Source: Stappia stellulata
Lineage (GTDB): Bacteria; Pseudomonadota; Alphaproteobacteria; Rhizobiales; Stappiaceae
Assembly: GCF_020176715.1 (NCBI RefSeq)
Contig: NZ_JAIVMF010000015.1
Location: 1 to 64,000, forward strand
Direction: 5' to 3'
DNA: 64,000 nucleotides
The notes under the pieces were generated by a model. The model did no database searches. It was not told the origin of the DNA and saw only the letters and a list, made by a program, of their open reading frames with translations. The translations under genes were made by a program, and so were the position numbers. Positions 37,689-46,521 of this stretch are shown one piece after another (within the stretch, counting starts at the first letter, position 1; every line of letters begins with the position of its first letter).

Positions 37689-37926
37689 CCGCGAAGCGAT
37701 TCGCGAGCCGCCCGGACGGCCGGACGAGAAAGACCGTTGCAGGAGCCGTCTACGGTTTCACCAGATCGCTTTCATCCGACTTTCAACGCAATTTCATCGC
37801 TTTGGCGCAAAACCCTGCCCGCGCTTCCGCAAGCCGCTTGATTTCCGCTGCCCCGTTTCACAATGATGACGCCCGAAGGGGCTTTCGCGCAGACGCGCCC
37901 GAGCAGCCCGGGCAAGAGGAAACGGC

Positions 37927-38322
37927 ATGGCCAACCTTGCTTCGCACTCATCGGACCGCCAGCGCTCCCGGACGGTGTCCAACGAGCGACGGTCAAGCCC
38001 CCGCGCGCAAGGCTCGACCCAGGTGATGGTGATCACGATGCGCGGTCCGGTTCCTGCGCGCATGCTGGATGTGAGCCTGACCGGCTGCCGCATCCAGTGC
38101 CCCGACCTGCCGAAATTCGCCATCAGTGCCCGGATCGCCATTCTGTCCTACGGGCTTGAACTGCTGGCCGAGCAACGCTGGCGCAACGACATCCATTCCG
38201 GCTGGCGCTTCGTCTACAGCGCGCAGGAACAGGATCGCCTCAAGGCCCTTTTGCGCCGCGACGCCTCCGGCGTGATGCTGAACAGCCGTCTGGGCCGGTC
38301 CTTCCGCAAAAGCCCGCATTGA
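37927..38322 (+). CDS. PilZ-domain protein (candidate c-di-GMP receptor)
   Basis: A 131-residue protein. The c-di-GMP-binding pair of motifs is recognisable as NERRSSPRAQ (RxxxR type, residues 19-28) and LDVSLTGCRIQ (DxSxxG, residues 47-57). The strands that follow fit a single PilZ barrel. Targets in other bacteria include flagellar brakes and cellulose or exopolysaccharide synthases; nothing adjacent points to one. The window also encodes a GGDEF-EAL protein. It sits 238 nt after the kinase and probably has its own promoter. Confidence 0.82.
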   Translation: MANLASHSSDRQRSRTVSNERRSSPRAQGSTQVMVITMRGPVPARMLDVSLTGCRIQCPDLPKFAISARIAILSYGLELLAEQRWRNDIHSGWRFVYSAQEQDRLKALLRRDASGVMLNSRLGRSFRKSPH

Positions 38323-38326
38323 CCGC

Positions 38327-38353
38327 AAAAAGGGCGGCTCTTTCGAACCGCCC
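38327..38353 (-). terminator. Rho-independent terminator of malate synthase G
   Basis: On the minus strand GGGCGGTTC and GAGCCGCCC form a 9-bp stem (one wobble) around a GAAA tetraloop, followed by five T. It is 33 nt past the malate synthase stop and may also end the PilZ transcript from the other side. Confidence 0.88.
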
Positions 38354-38386
38354 CTTGTCTTGCCTTTAGGATCGCGAAAGATCCGC

Positions 38387-40561
38387 TCAGGAACGCTGCG
38401 CCGCCTTCGCCTCGAGACGGCGGGCATGCAGCACCGGCTCGGTATAGCCGGACGGCTGTTCGCGGCCCTTGAACACCAGGTCGCAGGCGGCCTGGAAGGC
38501 GATCGAGCCGTCGAAATCATCCGCCATCGCACGATACAGCGGGTCGCCCGCGTTCTGCCCGTCGACGACGGCCGCCATGCGCTTCATGGTTTCCATCACC
38601 TGATCCTCGCTGCACACGCCGTGGCGCAGCCAGTTGGCGATATGCTGGGAGGAGATGCGCAGCGTGGCGCGGTCTTCCATCAGGCCGACATCGTTGATGT
38701 CCGGCACCTTGGAACAGCCGACGCCCTGGTCGACCCAGCGCACGACGTAGCCGAGAATGCCTTGCGCGTTGTTGTCGAGCTCGGCCTGGATTTCCTCCGC
38801 CGACCAGTTCGGCCGTTCCGCCACCGGGATCGACAGGATATCGTCGAGGCTGGCCCGGCCGCGCGCCTTCAGCTCCGCCTGGTGGGCGGCGACGTCGACG
38901 ACGTGGTAATGCAGCGCGTGGAGCGTCGCCGCCGTCGGCGACGGCACCCAGGCGGTCGAGGCGCCGGCGCGCGGATGACCGATCTTCTGCTCCAGCATCG
39001 CCTGCATCATGTCCGGCATCGCCCACATGCCCTTGCCGATCTGGGCGTGGCCGGGAAGCCCGCATTCCAGCCCGATGTCGACGTTCCAGTTCTCATAGGC
39101 CTGGATCCAGGCGGCCGCCTTCATGTCGCCCTTGCGGATCATCGGGCCGGCCTCCATGGAGGTGTGCATCTCGTCGCCGGTACGGTCGAGGAAGCCGGTG
39201 TTGATGAAGCACACGCGAGCCGAGGCGGCGCGGATGCACTCCTTGAGGTTGACGGTTGTGCGGCGCTCCTCGTCCATGATGCCCATCTTCAAGGTGTTGG
39301 GCTGAAGCCCCAGGGCCTGCTCTATGCGGGTGAACAGCCGCTCGGAAAAGGCGACCTCCTCGGGTCCGTGCATCTTCGGCTTGACGATATAAAGCGAGCC
39401 GGCGCGGGAGTTCATCCGCCGGCCGCCGCCGTCGGGACCACCGGTGCCGATGTCCTGCATGGCAATCAGCGCCGTCATCATGCCGTCGAGCATGCCTTCC
39501 GGCACTTCCTCGCCGTTGCGGTCAAGGATCGCGGGCGTCGTCATCAGATGGCCGACGTTGCGCACCAGCATCAGCGACCGGCCATGCAGCGACAGCTCGC
39601 CCCCCATCGGCGTGGTGTAGGTGCGATCGCCGGCCATGCGGCGCTCCACCGTCTTGCCGCCCTTTTCGAAGCTCGCGACCAGATCGCCCTTCAGCAGGCC
39701 GAGCCAGTTGCGATAGGCGACGACCTTGTCCTCGGCATCGACAGCGGCGACGGAATCCTCGCAGTCCATGATGGTCGAGACGGCCGATTCCAGCACGATG
39801 TCGGAGATGCCCGCTCCGTCGGTGCCGCCGATCGGGCTGGAGCGGTCGATGACGATCTCGGCATGCAGGCCGTTCTTTGCCAGAAGCACGGCATCCGGCG
39901 CGGCGGCGGCACCGCGATAGCCGACGAATTGCGCCGGATCGGCCAGCGTCATCGCCGCTCCGCCGGCACCGGCCACCTGCAAGGCGCCATTGACGACCGA
40001 GAGGCCGGTCGCGTCCGTCCAGTCGCCGCTCAGCGCGAACCGCTCGTTGAGAATCGCGCGGGCGAAGGCGATCACCTCGGCGCCGCGTTCCGGGTCGTAG
40101 CCGCCGCCCGACGGCAAGCTTCCCATGGCGTCGGTGCCATAGAGCGCATCGTAGAGCGACCCCCAGCGGGCATTGGCGGCGTTCAGCGCGTAGCGCGCGT
40201 TGGTGATCGGCACGACCAGCTGCGGGCCGGCCAGCGTCGCGATCTCGGGATCGACATTTTCCGTGGTGACGGAAAACGCGCCGCCCTCGGGAACCAGATA
40301 GCCGATCTCCTTGAGGAAGGCCTTGTAAGCGGTGAGGTCGACCGGGCCGGGATTTGCCCGGTGCCAGTCGTCGATGCGCGCCTGGAGGGCGTCGCGCTTG
40401 GCCAGAAGACCGCGGTTCTCGGGGGCAAGATCGTGGATGATCTGCGACAGGCCGGTCCAGAAGTCCTCAGACGACACGCCGGTCCCAACCAGCGCCTCGT
40501 CCTCGACGAAACGGTGAAGCTCGGCATCGACCTTCAGTCCAGCGATCTCGATACGGTCCAT
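38387..40561 (-). CDS. glcB: Malate synthase G
   Basis: A 724-residue cytosolic enzyme condensing glyoxylate with acetyl-CoA to malate, needed for growth on acetate or glycolate. The length matches isoform G. Visible blocks are [42 protein letters not shown], the metal and substrate region [12 protein letters not shown], and [18 protein letters not shown] with the catalytic Asp region near DVAAHQAEL. No isocitrate lyase is in the window. The ATG at 40561 was preferred to the in-frame GTG at 40573. Confidence 0.95.
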   Translation of the reverse strand: MDRIEIAGLKVDAELHRFVEDEALVGTGVSSEDFWTGLSQIIHDLAPENRGLLAKRDALQARIDDWHRANPGPVDLTAYKAFLKEIGYLVPEGGAFSVTTENVDPEIATLAGPQLVVPITNARYALNAANARWGSLYDALYGTDAMGSLPSGGGYDPERGAEVIAFARAILNERFALSGDWTDATGLSVVNGALQVAGAGGAAMTLADPAQFVGYRGAAAAPDAVLLAKNGLHAEIVIDRSSPIGGTDGAGISDIVLESAVSTIMDCEDSVAAVDAEDKVVAYRNWLGLLKGDLVASFEKGGKTVERRMAGDRTYTTPMGGELSLHGRSLMLVRNVGHLMTTPAILDRNGEEVPEGMLDGMMTALIAMQDIGTGGPDGGGRRMNSRAGSLYIVKPKMHGPEEVAFSERLFTRIEQALGLQPNTLKMGIMDEERRTTVNLKECIRAASARVCFINTGFLDRTGDEMHTSMEAGPMIRKGDMKAAAWIQAYENWNVDIGLECGLPGHAQIGKGMWAMPDMMQAMLEQKIGHPRAGASTAWVPSPTAATLHALHYHVVDVAAHQAELKARGRASLDDILSIPVAERPNWSAEEIQAELDNNAQGILGYVVRWVDQGVGCSKVPDINDVGLMEDRATLRISSQHIANWLRHGVCSEDQVMETMKRMAAVVDGQNAGDPLYRAMADDFDGSIAFQAACDLVFKGREQPSGYTEPVLHARRLEAKAAQRS

Positions 40562-40911
40562 GGCCTCGGACACTCCCTGTGTTCTGTTCCGGTGCTGCGA
40601 TCAAGCGGCGCTGCCGCGACCGCACCGGACAATTGACGGTGCGGGACTTTCCCAAACAGAGCCCACCCGGTCAATCTGACACAAATAGAAAAGACTTGAT
40701 CCAAAACGGAAACAATAGCCGCTGTCCCTGAGGCCGGTTGCCGGCGCCCGGAGCCTTTCTCCGCCGCGGCTTGCATCCTTTCGCACAATTCGTCATACGA
40801 TACCGGTCACGCCCGTCCGGTCACGCTGGCGCTGCCAGACCGAACACGCGGGCCCATCTTTCCAGGGCGCCCTGCCGGTGCAGGGGTCTTCGTCCCGTTT
40901 CTGGCTGGTTC
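40562..40911. other. Divergent promoter region (malate synthase / DMT permease)
   Basis: 350 nt holding the promoters of two divergent genes. An AT-richer patch lies at 40675-40720. I see no gene and no clear operator. Confidence 0.45.
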
Positions 40912-41862
40912 ATGCTGTCATCCCATCCCACTCTCCGCGCATGGTTTTTCGCGCAACCGATCCTGCTTTTGTGCCTGACCGCGCTGTTTTGGGCCGGCAA
41001 CACGATCGCCGGACGGCTGGCGATCGACCAGGTCTCGCCGCTGGCGGTCGTCTTCCTGCGCTGGGTCGCCGTCTCGGGCATCATGGTCGCGCTCTACGGG
41101 CGCCAGGTGCGCGCGGAATGGCCGATCCTGAAGCGCCACCTGCCGGTCATGGTGCTGATGGGCATGTTCGGCTACACCGCCTTCAATGCGCTGTTTTACA
41201 TCGCCGCCCACAAGACGACGGCGCTGAACCTCGGCATCATCCAGGGATCGATGCCGATGTTCGTACTGCTCGGCGCGCTGGTCATCCTGCGCACGCCGAT
41301 CCGCGCGGTGCAGGCCTGCGGCGTGGTCCTGACCATGACCGGCGTCGCCTTCATCGCCAGCCAGGGCGACCTGTCGCGGCTCGCCGGACTGGAAATCAAC
41401 CCGGGCGACGCGCTGATGATCCTCGCCTGCCTGCTCTACTCGCTCTATGCGGTGCTGCTGCGCAAGCGACCGGCCGTCTCCGGCATGGTGTTCTTCACCG
41501 TGCTCTCGGTGATCGCGGCCATCGTCTCGGTGCCGGTGTTCGCCGTCGAACTGGTGCAGGGCACCGAGCAATGGCCGACGCCGAAGGGCTGGCTCGTCGT
41601 CGCCTATATCTCGATCTTCCCCTCGTTCCTGTCGCAGATCTTCTTCATGCGGGGTGTGGAACTGATCGGGCCCGGCCGGGCGGGCGTCTTCATCAACCTC
41701 GTTCCGATCTTTTCGTCGTTTCTCGCCGTTGTTCTTCTCGGCGAACCCTTTCACTTTTATCATGCTGCAGCGCTGGTGCTGGTTCTGATGGGAATTGCAC
41801 TGTCGGAGAGAAAGGGCCGGCAGCGGGAGGCCGTACCGGCGCCCGGGCCCGATCACGGATGA
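40912..41862 (+). CDS. DMT-superfamily permease (EamA/RhaT family)
   Basis: A 316-residue inner-membrane protein with about ten hydrophobic helices in two EamA repeats. ALFWAGNTIAGRLAIDQVSPLAVVFLRW is the classic start of the first repeat (given here only as a pattern around residues 25-50), and the second repeat begins near 155. EamA proteins export metabolites or amino acids; the substrate is unknown. The ATG at 40912 sits 18 residues before the first helix. It is followed by a Na+/H+ antiporter gene after 77 nt. Confidence 0.9.
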   Translation: MLSSHPTLRAWFFAQPILLLCLTALFWAGNTIAGRLAIDQVSPLAVVFLRWVAVSGIMVALYGRQVRAEWPILKRHLPVMVLMGMFGYTAFNALFYIAAHKTTALNLGIIQGSMPMFVLLGALVILRTPIRAVQACGVVLTMTGVAFIASQGDLSRLAGLEINPGDALMILACLLYSLYAVLLRKRPAVSGMVFFTVLSVIAAIVSVPVFAVELVQGTEQWPTPKGWLVVAYISIFPSFLSQIFFMRGVELIGPGRAGVFINLVPIFSSFLAVVLLGEPFHFYHAAALVLVLMGIALSERKGRQREAVPAPGPDHG

Positions 41863-41939
41863 CAACCCGGTCTTAACGACGATCCTCTAGACGAAGCTGA
41901 TCGCTGGTCCGACCCGCCGTTCCTTGAGGTAACCACGTC

Positions 41940-44462
41940 ATGCAAGCGCCGATCTTCATTGCCGCCATTGCCGGCCTGCTCGTGCTGATTTCGCTGGTTC
42001 AGCCGCTGGCGCAGAGACTGAAGGTCACCTCCTCGGTGCTGCTGGCGCTGGTCGGCGTGGCGATCGGCCTGATCGCTGCCTGGCTGCTCTACACGCCGCG
42101 CACCGATGCCTTCAACGAGATCGCCGACGTCTTCGTCAACCTGCCGCTCGATTCGCAGGGCATCCTGAACATCTTCCTGCCGGTGCTCCTGTTCCAGACC
42201 ACGCTGACGCTCGACGTGCGGCGCATGGCGGAAGACGCCGGCGTGATCTTCGTCATGGCCGTGGTTGCCGTTCTTGTTGCGACCGCCTTCATCGGACTGG
42301 CGCTTGCGCCCTTCGCCGGCCTCTCGCTCATCGCCTGCCTGCTGCTCGGCGCCATCGTCGCGACCACCGATCCCGTCGCGGTCGTGTCGATCTTCCGCGA
42401 CATCGGCGCGCCGGCACGGCTCGGCCGGCTGGTGGAGGGCGAAAGCCTCCTGAACGACGCCGCGGCAATCGCGCTTTTCGTCATCCTGCTCGGCGCGCTG
42501 ACCGGCGAACAATCCGCCGATCTTGCCAGCGGACTTTCGCTGTTCCTGTGGAAGTTCGCCGGCGGAATCGCCATCGGCTACATCGCCGGGCAGCTTCTGG
42601 TGCATCTTCTGCCCTTCGTGCGCGACTTCCGCCTCGCCCAGGTGACACTGAGCTTCGCCCTGCCCTATCTGGTCTATGTCAGCGCCGAATATCTGGTCGA
42701 CGTATCGGGAGTGGTCGGCGTGGTCATGGCCGGCATCGTGATCAATCTCACCGGACCGTCACGGGTGACGCCGGACGGCTGGACCTATCTGAACGATGTC
42801 TGGGAACAGATCGCCTTCTGGGCGTCGTCGCTCATCTTCATGCTCGCCTCGATCCTGATCCCCAAGCTCCTGGTCGACGTCGGCTTCGACGACCTGCTGC
42901 TTCTCATCATCGTCATCGTCGCAGCACTTGCCGCGCGGGCGGTCGTGCTGTTCGGACTGTTGCCGCTGCTCAGCCTGCTCAACTTGTCGCAACCGGTCAG
43001 CATGCCGTTCATGACCGTAATGCTGTGGGGCGGGATGCGCGGCGCGATCACGCTGACGCTGGCCCTCGGCGTCACGGAAAACGATGCGATCGACCCCGAG
43101 GTCCAGCAGTTCGTCGCGGTGCTCGCCACCGGCTTCGTCCTCTTCACGCTGCTCGTCTATGGCACCACCTTGAAGCCGCTGATCAAGCTCTTCGGTCTCG
43201 ACCGGCTGTCGCCGCTGGACAGTGCCCTGCGCGCCCAGGTGCTTCAGCTTGCCGGCTCGAACGTGCGCGAGGGCGTGGGTCAGGCGGCGGAGGAATACCG
43301 GATCGCGCTTCCCGTGGCGGAGCGTGTCCAGGCCACCTGCCAGGACCGCATGGACGACGCGCCGGGCGCGACGGCGGCGGAGGAGGACATCCTCGACCGC
43401 GACCGCATCACCGTCGGGCTCGTGTCGATTTCCAACCGGGAACGCGAGATCGTGCTGCGCCACCTGCGCCAGCGCACGGCCTCCATTCATACGGCCGAGA
43501 CGCTGCTGGCGAAAATCGGCAACATCGCGGACCGCGCGCGCGCCGGCGGACGCATCGAGTACAACCGCGCCGCCCGCGACGCCCTGGCGTTTCCCCGGAC
43601 GATGCGGATGGCGCAATGGTGCCAGCGCCGGCTCAAATACGAGGGCTGGCTCGCCCGCCTGCTCGCCGACCGCTATGAAATGCTGCTGCTCAGCCGGATC
43701 GGCCTCGACGAACTCATGGCGTTCAACCGGGACAAGATCTCGGCGCTTCTGGGTGCGCGGGTTGCGGAAATCCTGAATGAAATCCTTGCAAACCGCCATG
43801 AGGCGACGACCACCGCCCTGGAAGCGCTGCGCCTGCAATACCCCGACTATGCCGACAGCCTCGATCAGCGGTTCCTGCAAAAGGCCGCCCTTCGGATGGA
43901 GGAGGACGCCTACCGCACGCTGTTGTCGCAAAACCTGATTGGCGAGGAACTGTATTCGAGCCTGGCAAAGGCGGTACAGGAGGCCCGCGCCAAGGCCGAT
44001 GCGCGGCCGAAGCTCGACATGGGCATGCGCACCGTCGAACTCACCGCCCAGTTGCCTCTGTTCCAGGACCTGCCGCAGGCACGGATCGAGAAGATCGCCC
44101 AGCTCATGCGCCCGTTGTTCGCCGTCCCCGGCGACAAGCTGATCTCGAAGGGCGGGCGCGGCGATGCAGCCTATTTCATCTCTTCAGGGGCCGTGGAGGT
44201 GATCACCGACACCCAGCGGATCCGTCTGGGACGCGGCGACGTTTTCGGCGAAATCGCGCTGCTGACAGGTGAACCGCGCACCGCGGACGTCCGGGCGCTG
44301 GGATACTGCAACCTGCTGGTCCTGTCGCGCGCCGACTTCCGGCAGTTGATCGACAAGGACCCGGATCTGCAACGCCACATCGCGGCCACCGCCGAACAGC
44401 GCCAGGCAATGAATGCCGAGGCAAGCGACGCGGAACAGCGGCAACCGACGCCAGGCACCTGA
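41940..44462 (+). CDS. CPA1-type Na+/H+ antiporter with C-terminal cyclic-nucleotide-binding-like domain
   Basis: An 840-residue membrane protein. Residues 1-410 have about 12-13 membrane helices with the transport motif ESLLNDAAAIALF (acidic pair ND, about 163-175) and GGMRGAITLTLAL near 362. A soluble helical linker (about 430-690) follows. The C-terminus (about 695-815) is a cNMP-type beta-roll: LFQDLPQARIEKIAQLM, FISSGAVEVI, LGRGDVFGEIALLTGEPRTADVRAL. That GEIALL...PRTADV region is the phosphate-binding cassette. Proton-driven sodium export controlled by a cyclic nucleotide is the simplest reading; ligand binding is untested. Confidence 0.9.
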   Translation: MQAPIFIAAIAGLLVLISLVQPLAQRLKVTSSVLLALVGVAIGLIAAWLLYTPRTDAFNEIADVFVNLPLDSQGILNIFLPVLLFQTTLTLDVRRMAEDAGVIFVMAVVAVLVATAFIGLALAPFAGLSLIACLLLGAIVATTDPVAVVSIFRDIGAPARLGRLVEGESLLNDAAAIALFVILLGALTGEQSADLASGLSLFLWKFAGGIAIGYIAGQLLVHLLPFVRDFRLAQVTLSFALPYLVYVSAEYLVDVSGVVGVVMAGIVINLTGPSRVTPDGWTYLNDVWEQIAFWASSLIFMLASILIPKLLVDVGFDDLLLLIIVIVAALAARAVVLFGLLPLLSLLNLSQPVSMPFMTVMLWGGMRGAITLTLALGVTENDAIDPEVQQFVAVLATGFVLFTLLVYGTTLKPLIKLFGLDRLSPLDSALRAQVLQLAGSNVREGVGQAAEEYRIALPVAERVQATCQDRMDDAPGATAAEEDILDRDRITVGLVSISNREREIVLRHLRQRTASIHTAETLLAKIGNIADRARAGGRIEYNRAARDALAFPRTMRMAQWCQRRLKYEGWLARLLADRYEMLLLSRIGLDELMAFNRDKISALLGARVAEILNEILANRHEATTTALEALRLQYPDYADSLDQRFLQKAALRMEEDAYRTLLSQNLIGEELYSSLAKAVQEARAKADARPKLDMGMRTVELTAQLPLFQDLPQARIEKIAQLMRPLFAVPGDKLISKGGRGDAAYFISSGAVEVITDTQRIRLGRGDVFGEIALLTGEPRTADVRALGYCNLLVLSRADFRQLIDKDPDLQRHIAATAEQRQAMNAEASDAEQRQPTPGT

Positions 44463-44492
44463 GGCGCCCCACCCGGGACGCCAGCGGGGCTG

Positions 44493-46046
44493 TCACGTGT
44501 TCGACAGGTCCTGCGGGTCGTCGTCCTCACCGTCCTGACCCCACATCTGAATGCGCCGATAGAGCGTCGAAGGGCTGACCTTCAGCGCATTGGCAGCACG
44601 CGGAATATTACCGTCGCAGAGCGCGACCGCCCGCTCGATGGTCGAGCGGATCACGGTTTCGAGCGGCTCTATTCCGCCCGCGGCCGCGGGCGCATCGTTC
44701 GGGGGGGCAACCGGCGTTGCAGCCGACGCCTGACGGACCTCGGCAGACGGGGAAGAGCGGGCGGATTGGAGCGCCCCGGCTTGTGGCGACGCACCGCCCG
44801 CCGCCGGTCCCTCAGGCGCGTCGAGGCCGGACGGGATCTGCGCGGCGTCCGATACCAAGGACTGCTGTGGCTGCGGCCGCGTCAGCGGAAGCATGTCCGC
44901 TTCCATGAACTCCGCATCGTTCAGCACCACCGCGCGGCGCACGGTGTTCTGCAGCTGGCGGATGTTGCCGGGCCACGAATAGGCGAGCAGCGCGTCCTCG
45001 CACGCACGGGTGAAGCCGCGAAACCGCTTGCCGTCCTCGCTGGAATACATCTTGAGGAACTCGCGCGCGATCAGGAGAACATCGTCGTCGCGCTCGCGCA
45101 GCGGCGGCAGCTCGACCGGAACGACATGCAGGCGATAATAGAGGTCTTCGCGGAACCGGCCGGCAGCGACCTCTTCCTCGGGATCGCGGTTGGTGGCGCA
45201 GACGATGCGCACGTCGACCGGCTGGGGCGTGTCCTCGCCGACCCGCTGGACGGTCTTTTCCTGTAGCACGCGCAGCATCTTCGACTGGAGGTCGAGATCC
45301 ATCTCGCAGACCTCGTCGAGAAAGAGCGTGCCGCCATCGGCCGACAGGACCGCCCCGCGCCGGTCCGACAGCGCTCCCGTGAAGGCTCCGCGCGAGTGCC
45401 CGAAGATCTCGCTTTCCAGCATGCCTGAGGGGATCGCGGCGCAATTGATGGAAATCAGCGGTCCCATCGCCCGGCGGCTCAGCGAATGCAGCGCATGCGC
45501 GCACAGCTCCTTGCCCGTTCCGCTTTCCCCGGTGATGAACACGGTCGCATTGGTCGGCGCCGCATTGCGCAGGATGCGATAGACCGTCTGCATGGCAAAG
45601 GAGCGGCCGATCATGCCCTCGAAACGGTTGCCCTCCATCTCCTCGCCGAGGGCTTCCAGGCGATTGGTAAGCATCTGCCTGTCGATGGCATTGCGCAGCG
45701 TCACCCGCAAGCGGTCGGCGGAAAACGGTTTCATCACGAAATCGAACGCGCCTTCGCGCATGGATTCTACTGCCATATTGATCGAGGCCGTGCCAGTGAT
45801 CACGACCACCTCGCATGGTACGTCACGCGCCTTGATCCAGCGCAACAGGTCCAGCCCGTTGCCGTCCGGAAGATTGACATCCAGCACGACGACGGCCGGC
45901 GCGGCCTGCTCGAAGGCGGCCTTCGCCGCAGCCGCAGTTTCAACCGCCCGGACAGTCCATCCCTGCGGCGCGAGATACGCCTGGTAGGTCTCCGCCAGCG
46001 CGCGCGTGTCCTCCACCAGGAGGACCATGGGTGAATTCCCTGTCAT
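44493..46046 (-). CDS. Sigma-54-dependent response regulator (NtrC family)
   Basis: A 517-residue regulator. The receiver has Asp56 (VVVLDVNLPDGNG). The AAA+ domain (about 140-370) has Walker A GESGTGKE, the sigma-54-contact loop GAFTGA and Walker B GGTLFLDEVCEMD. A Fis-type helix-turn-helix ends the protein (RAANALKVSPSTLYRRI). A Pro/Ala-rich linker of about 80 residues separates AAA+ and HTH domains. No cognate histidine kinase is adjacent. The start is uncertain: ATG at 46046 was used, with an in-frame TTG at 46058. It converges with the antiporter gene. Confidence 0.93.
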   Translation of the reverse strand: MTGNSPMVLLVEDTRALAETYQAYLAPQGWTVRAVETAAAAKAAFEQAAPAVVVLDVNLPDGNGLDLLRWIKARDVPCEVVVITGTASINMAVESMREGAFDFVMKPFSADRLRVTLRNAIDRQMLTNRLEALGEEMEGNRFEGMIGRSFAMQTVYRILRNAAPTNATVFITGESGTGKELCAHALHSLSRRAMGPLISINCAAIPSGMLESEIFGHSRGAFTGALSDRRGAVLSADGGTLFLDEVCEMDLDLQSKMLRVLQEKTVQRVGEDTPQPVDVRIVCATNRDPEEEVAAGRFREDLYYRLHVVPVELPPLRERDDDVLLIAREFLKMYSSEDGKRFRGFTRACEDALLAYSWPGNIRQLQNTVRRAVVLNDAEFMEADMLPLTRPQPQQSLVSDAAQIPSGLDAPEGPAAGGASPQAGALQSARSSPSAEVRQASAATPVAPPNDAPAAAGGIEPLETVIRSTIERAVALCDGNIPRAANALKVSPSTLYRRIQMWGQDGEDDDPQDLSNT

Positions 46047-46521
46047 CCGTGCAATCAACCACCCCTAGTGTTCGCTCCGGCGTCGCGTTCCGTGGTCAGC
46101 AGAGTTTGCCGCACAAACGTGCGGCCACCGAAACGCCAGTGGAAACCAGACTAGGCGATAGGGACACATTGGGAAACATGGAGTTTGTGACAAGGCTACA
46201 GGACGATGAAACCGCGCGAGGCGGCTTTTGCCACCGCCCGCGCCACTCCGCCCTGCGGCGCAGATTGCGTTACACATCCGCGAACCGAATCGAGATTCCG
46301 CAGGACATGCCATGCCTGCGCCTTTCGGTCGGGCCCGCGCATCGCGGATGCCGAAGGCGCGCCGGCGGGGAAGGTTACATGCAAAGTTACGGCAAACGGA
46401 AACTCTCGCCGGCGGCCTTGCTCGCCCGTTCTTGCGGGCGCAACTGTTCCGGGCGCCCGCCACTGCCACAGGCGGCGCCGGTCGAAAGCCAACGCCGGCG
46501 GGAGCCGCGCTGCGTCCCCGC
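46047..46521. other. Intergenic upstream of the NtrC-type gene
   Basis: 475 nt between two minus-strand genes. The open frames on both strands here lack any family resemblance. No terminator with a T run and no GG-N10-GC sigma-54 site was noticed. Confidence 0.45.

Noticed and set aside
38360-40636. 758-codon + strand frame opposite malate synthase G
   Set aside because: Same shadow effect; malate synthase has full length and conserved blocks.
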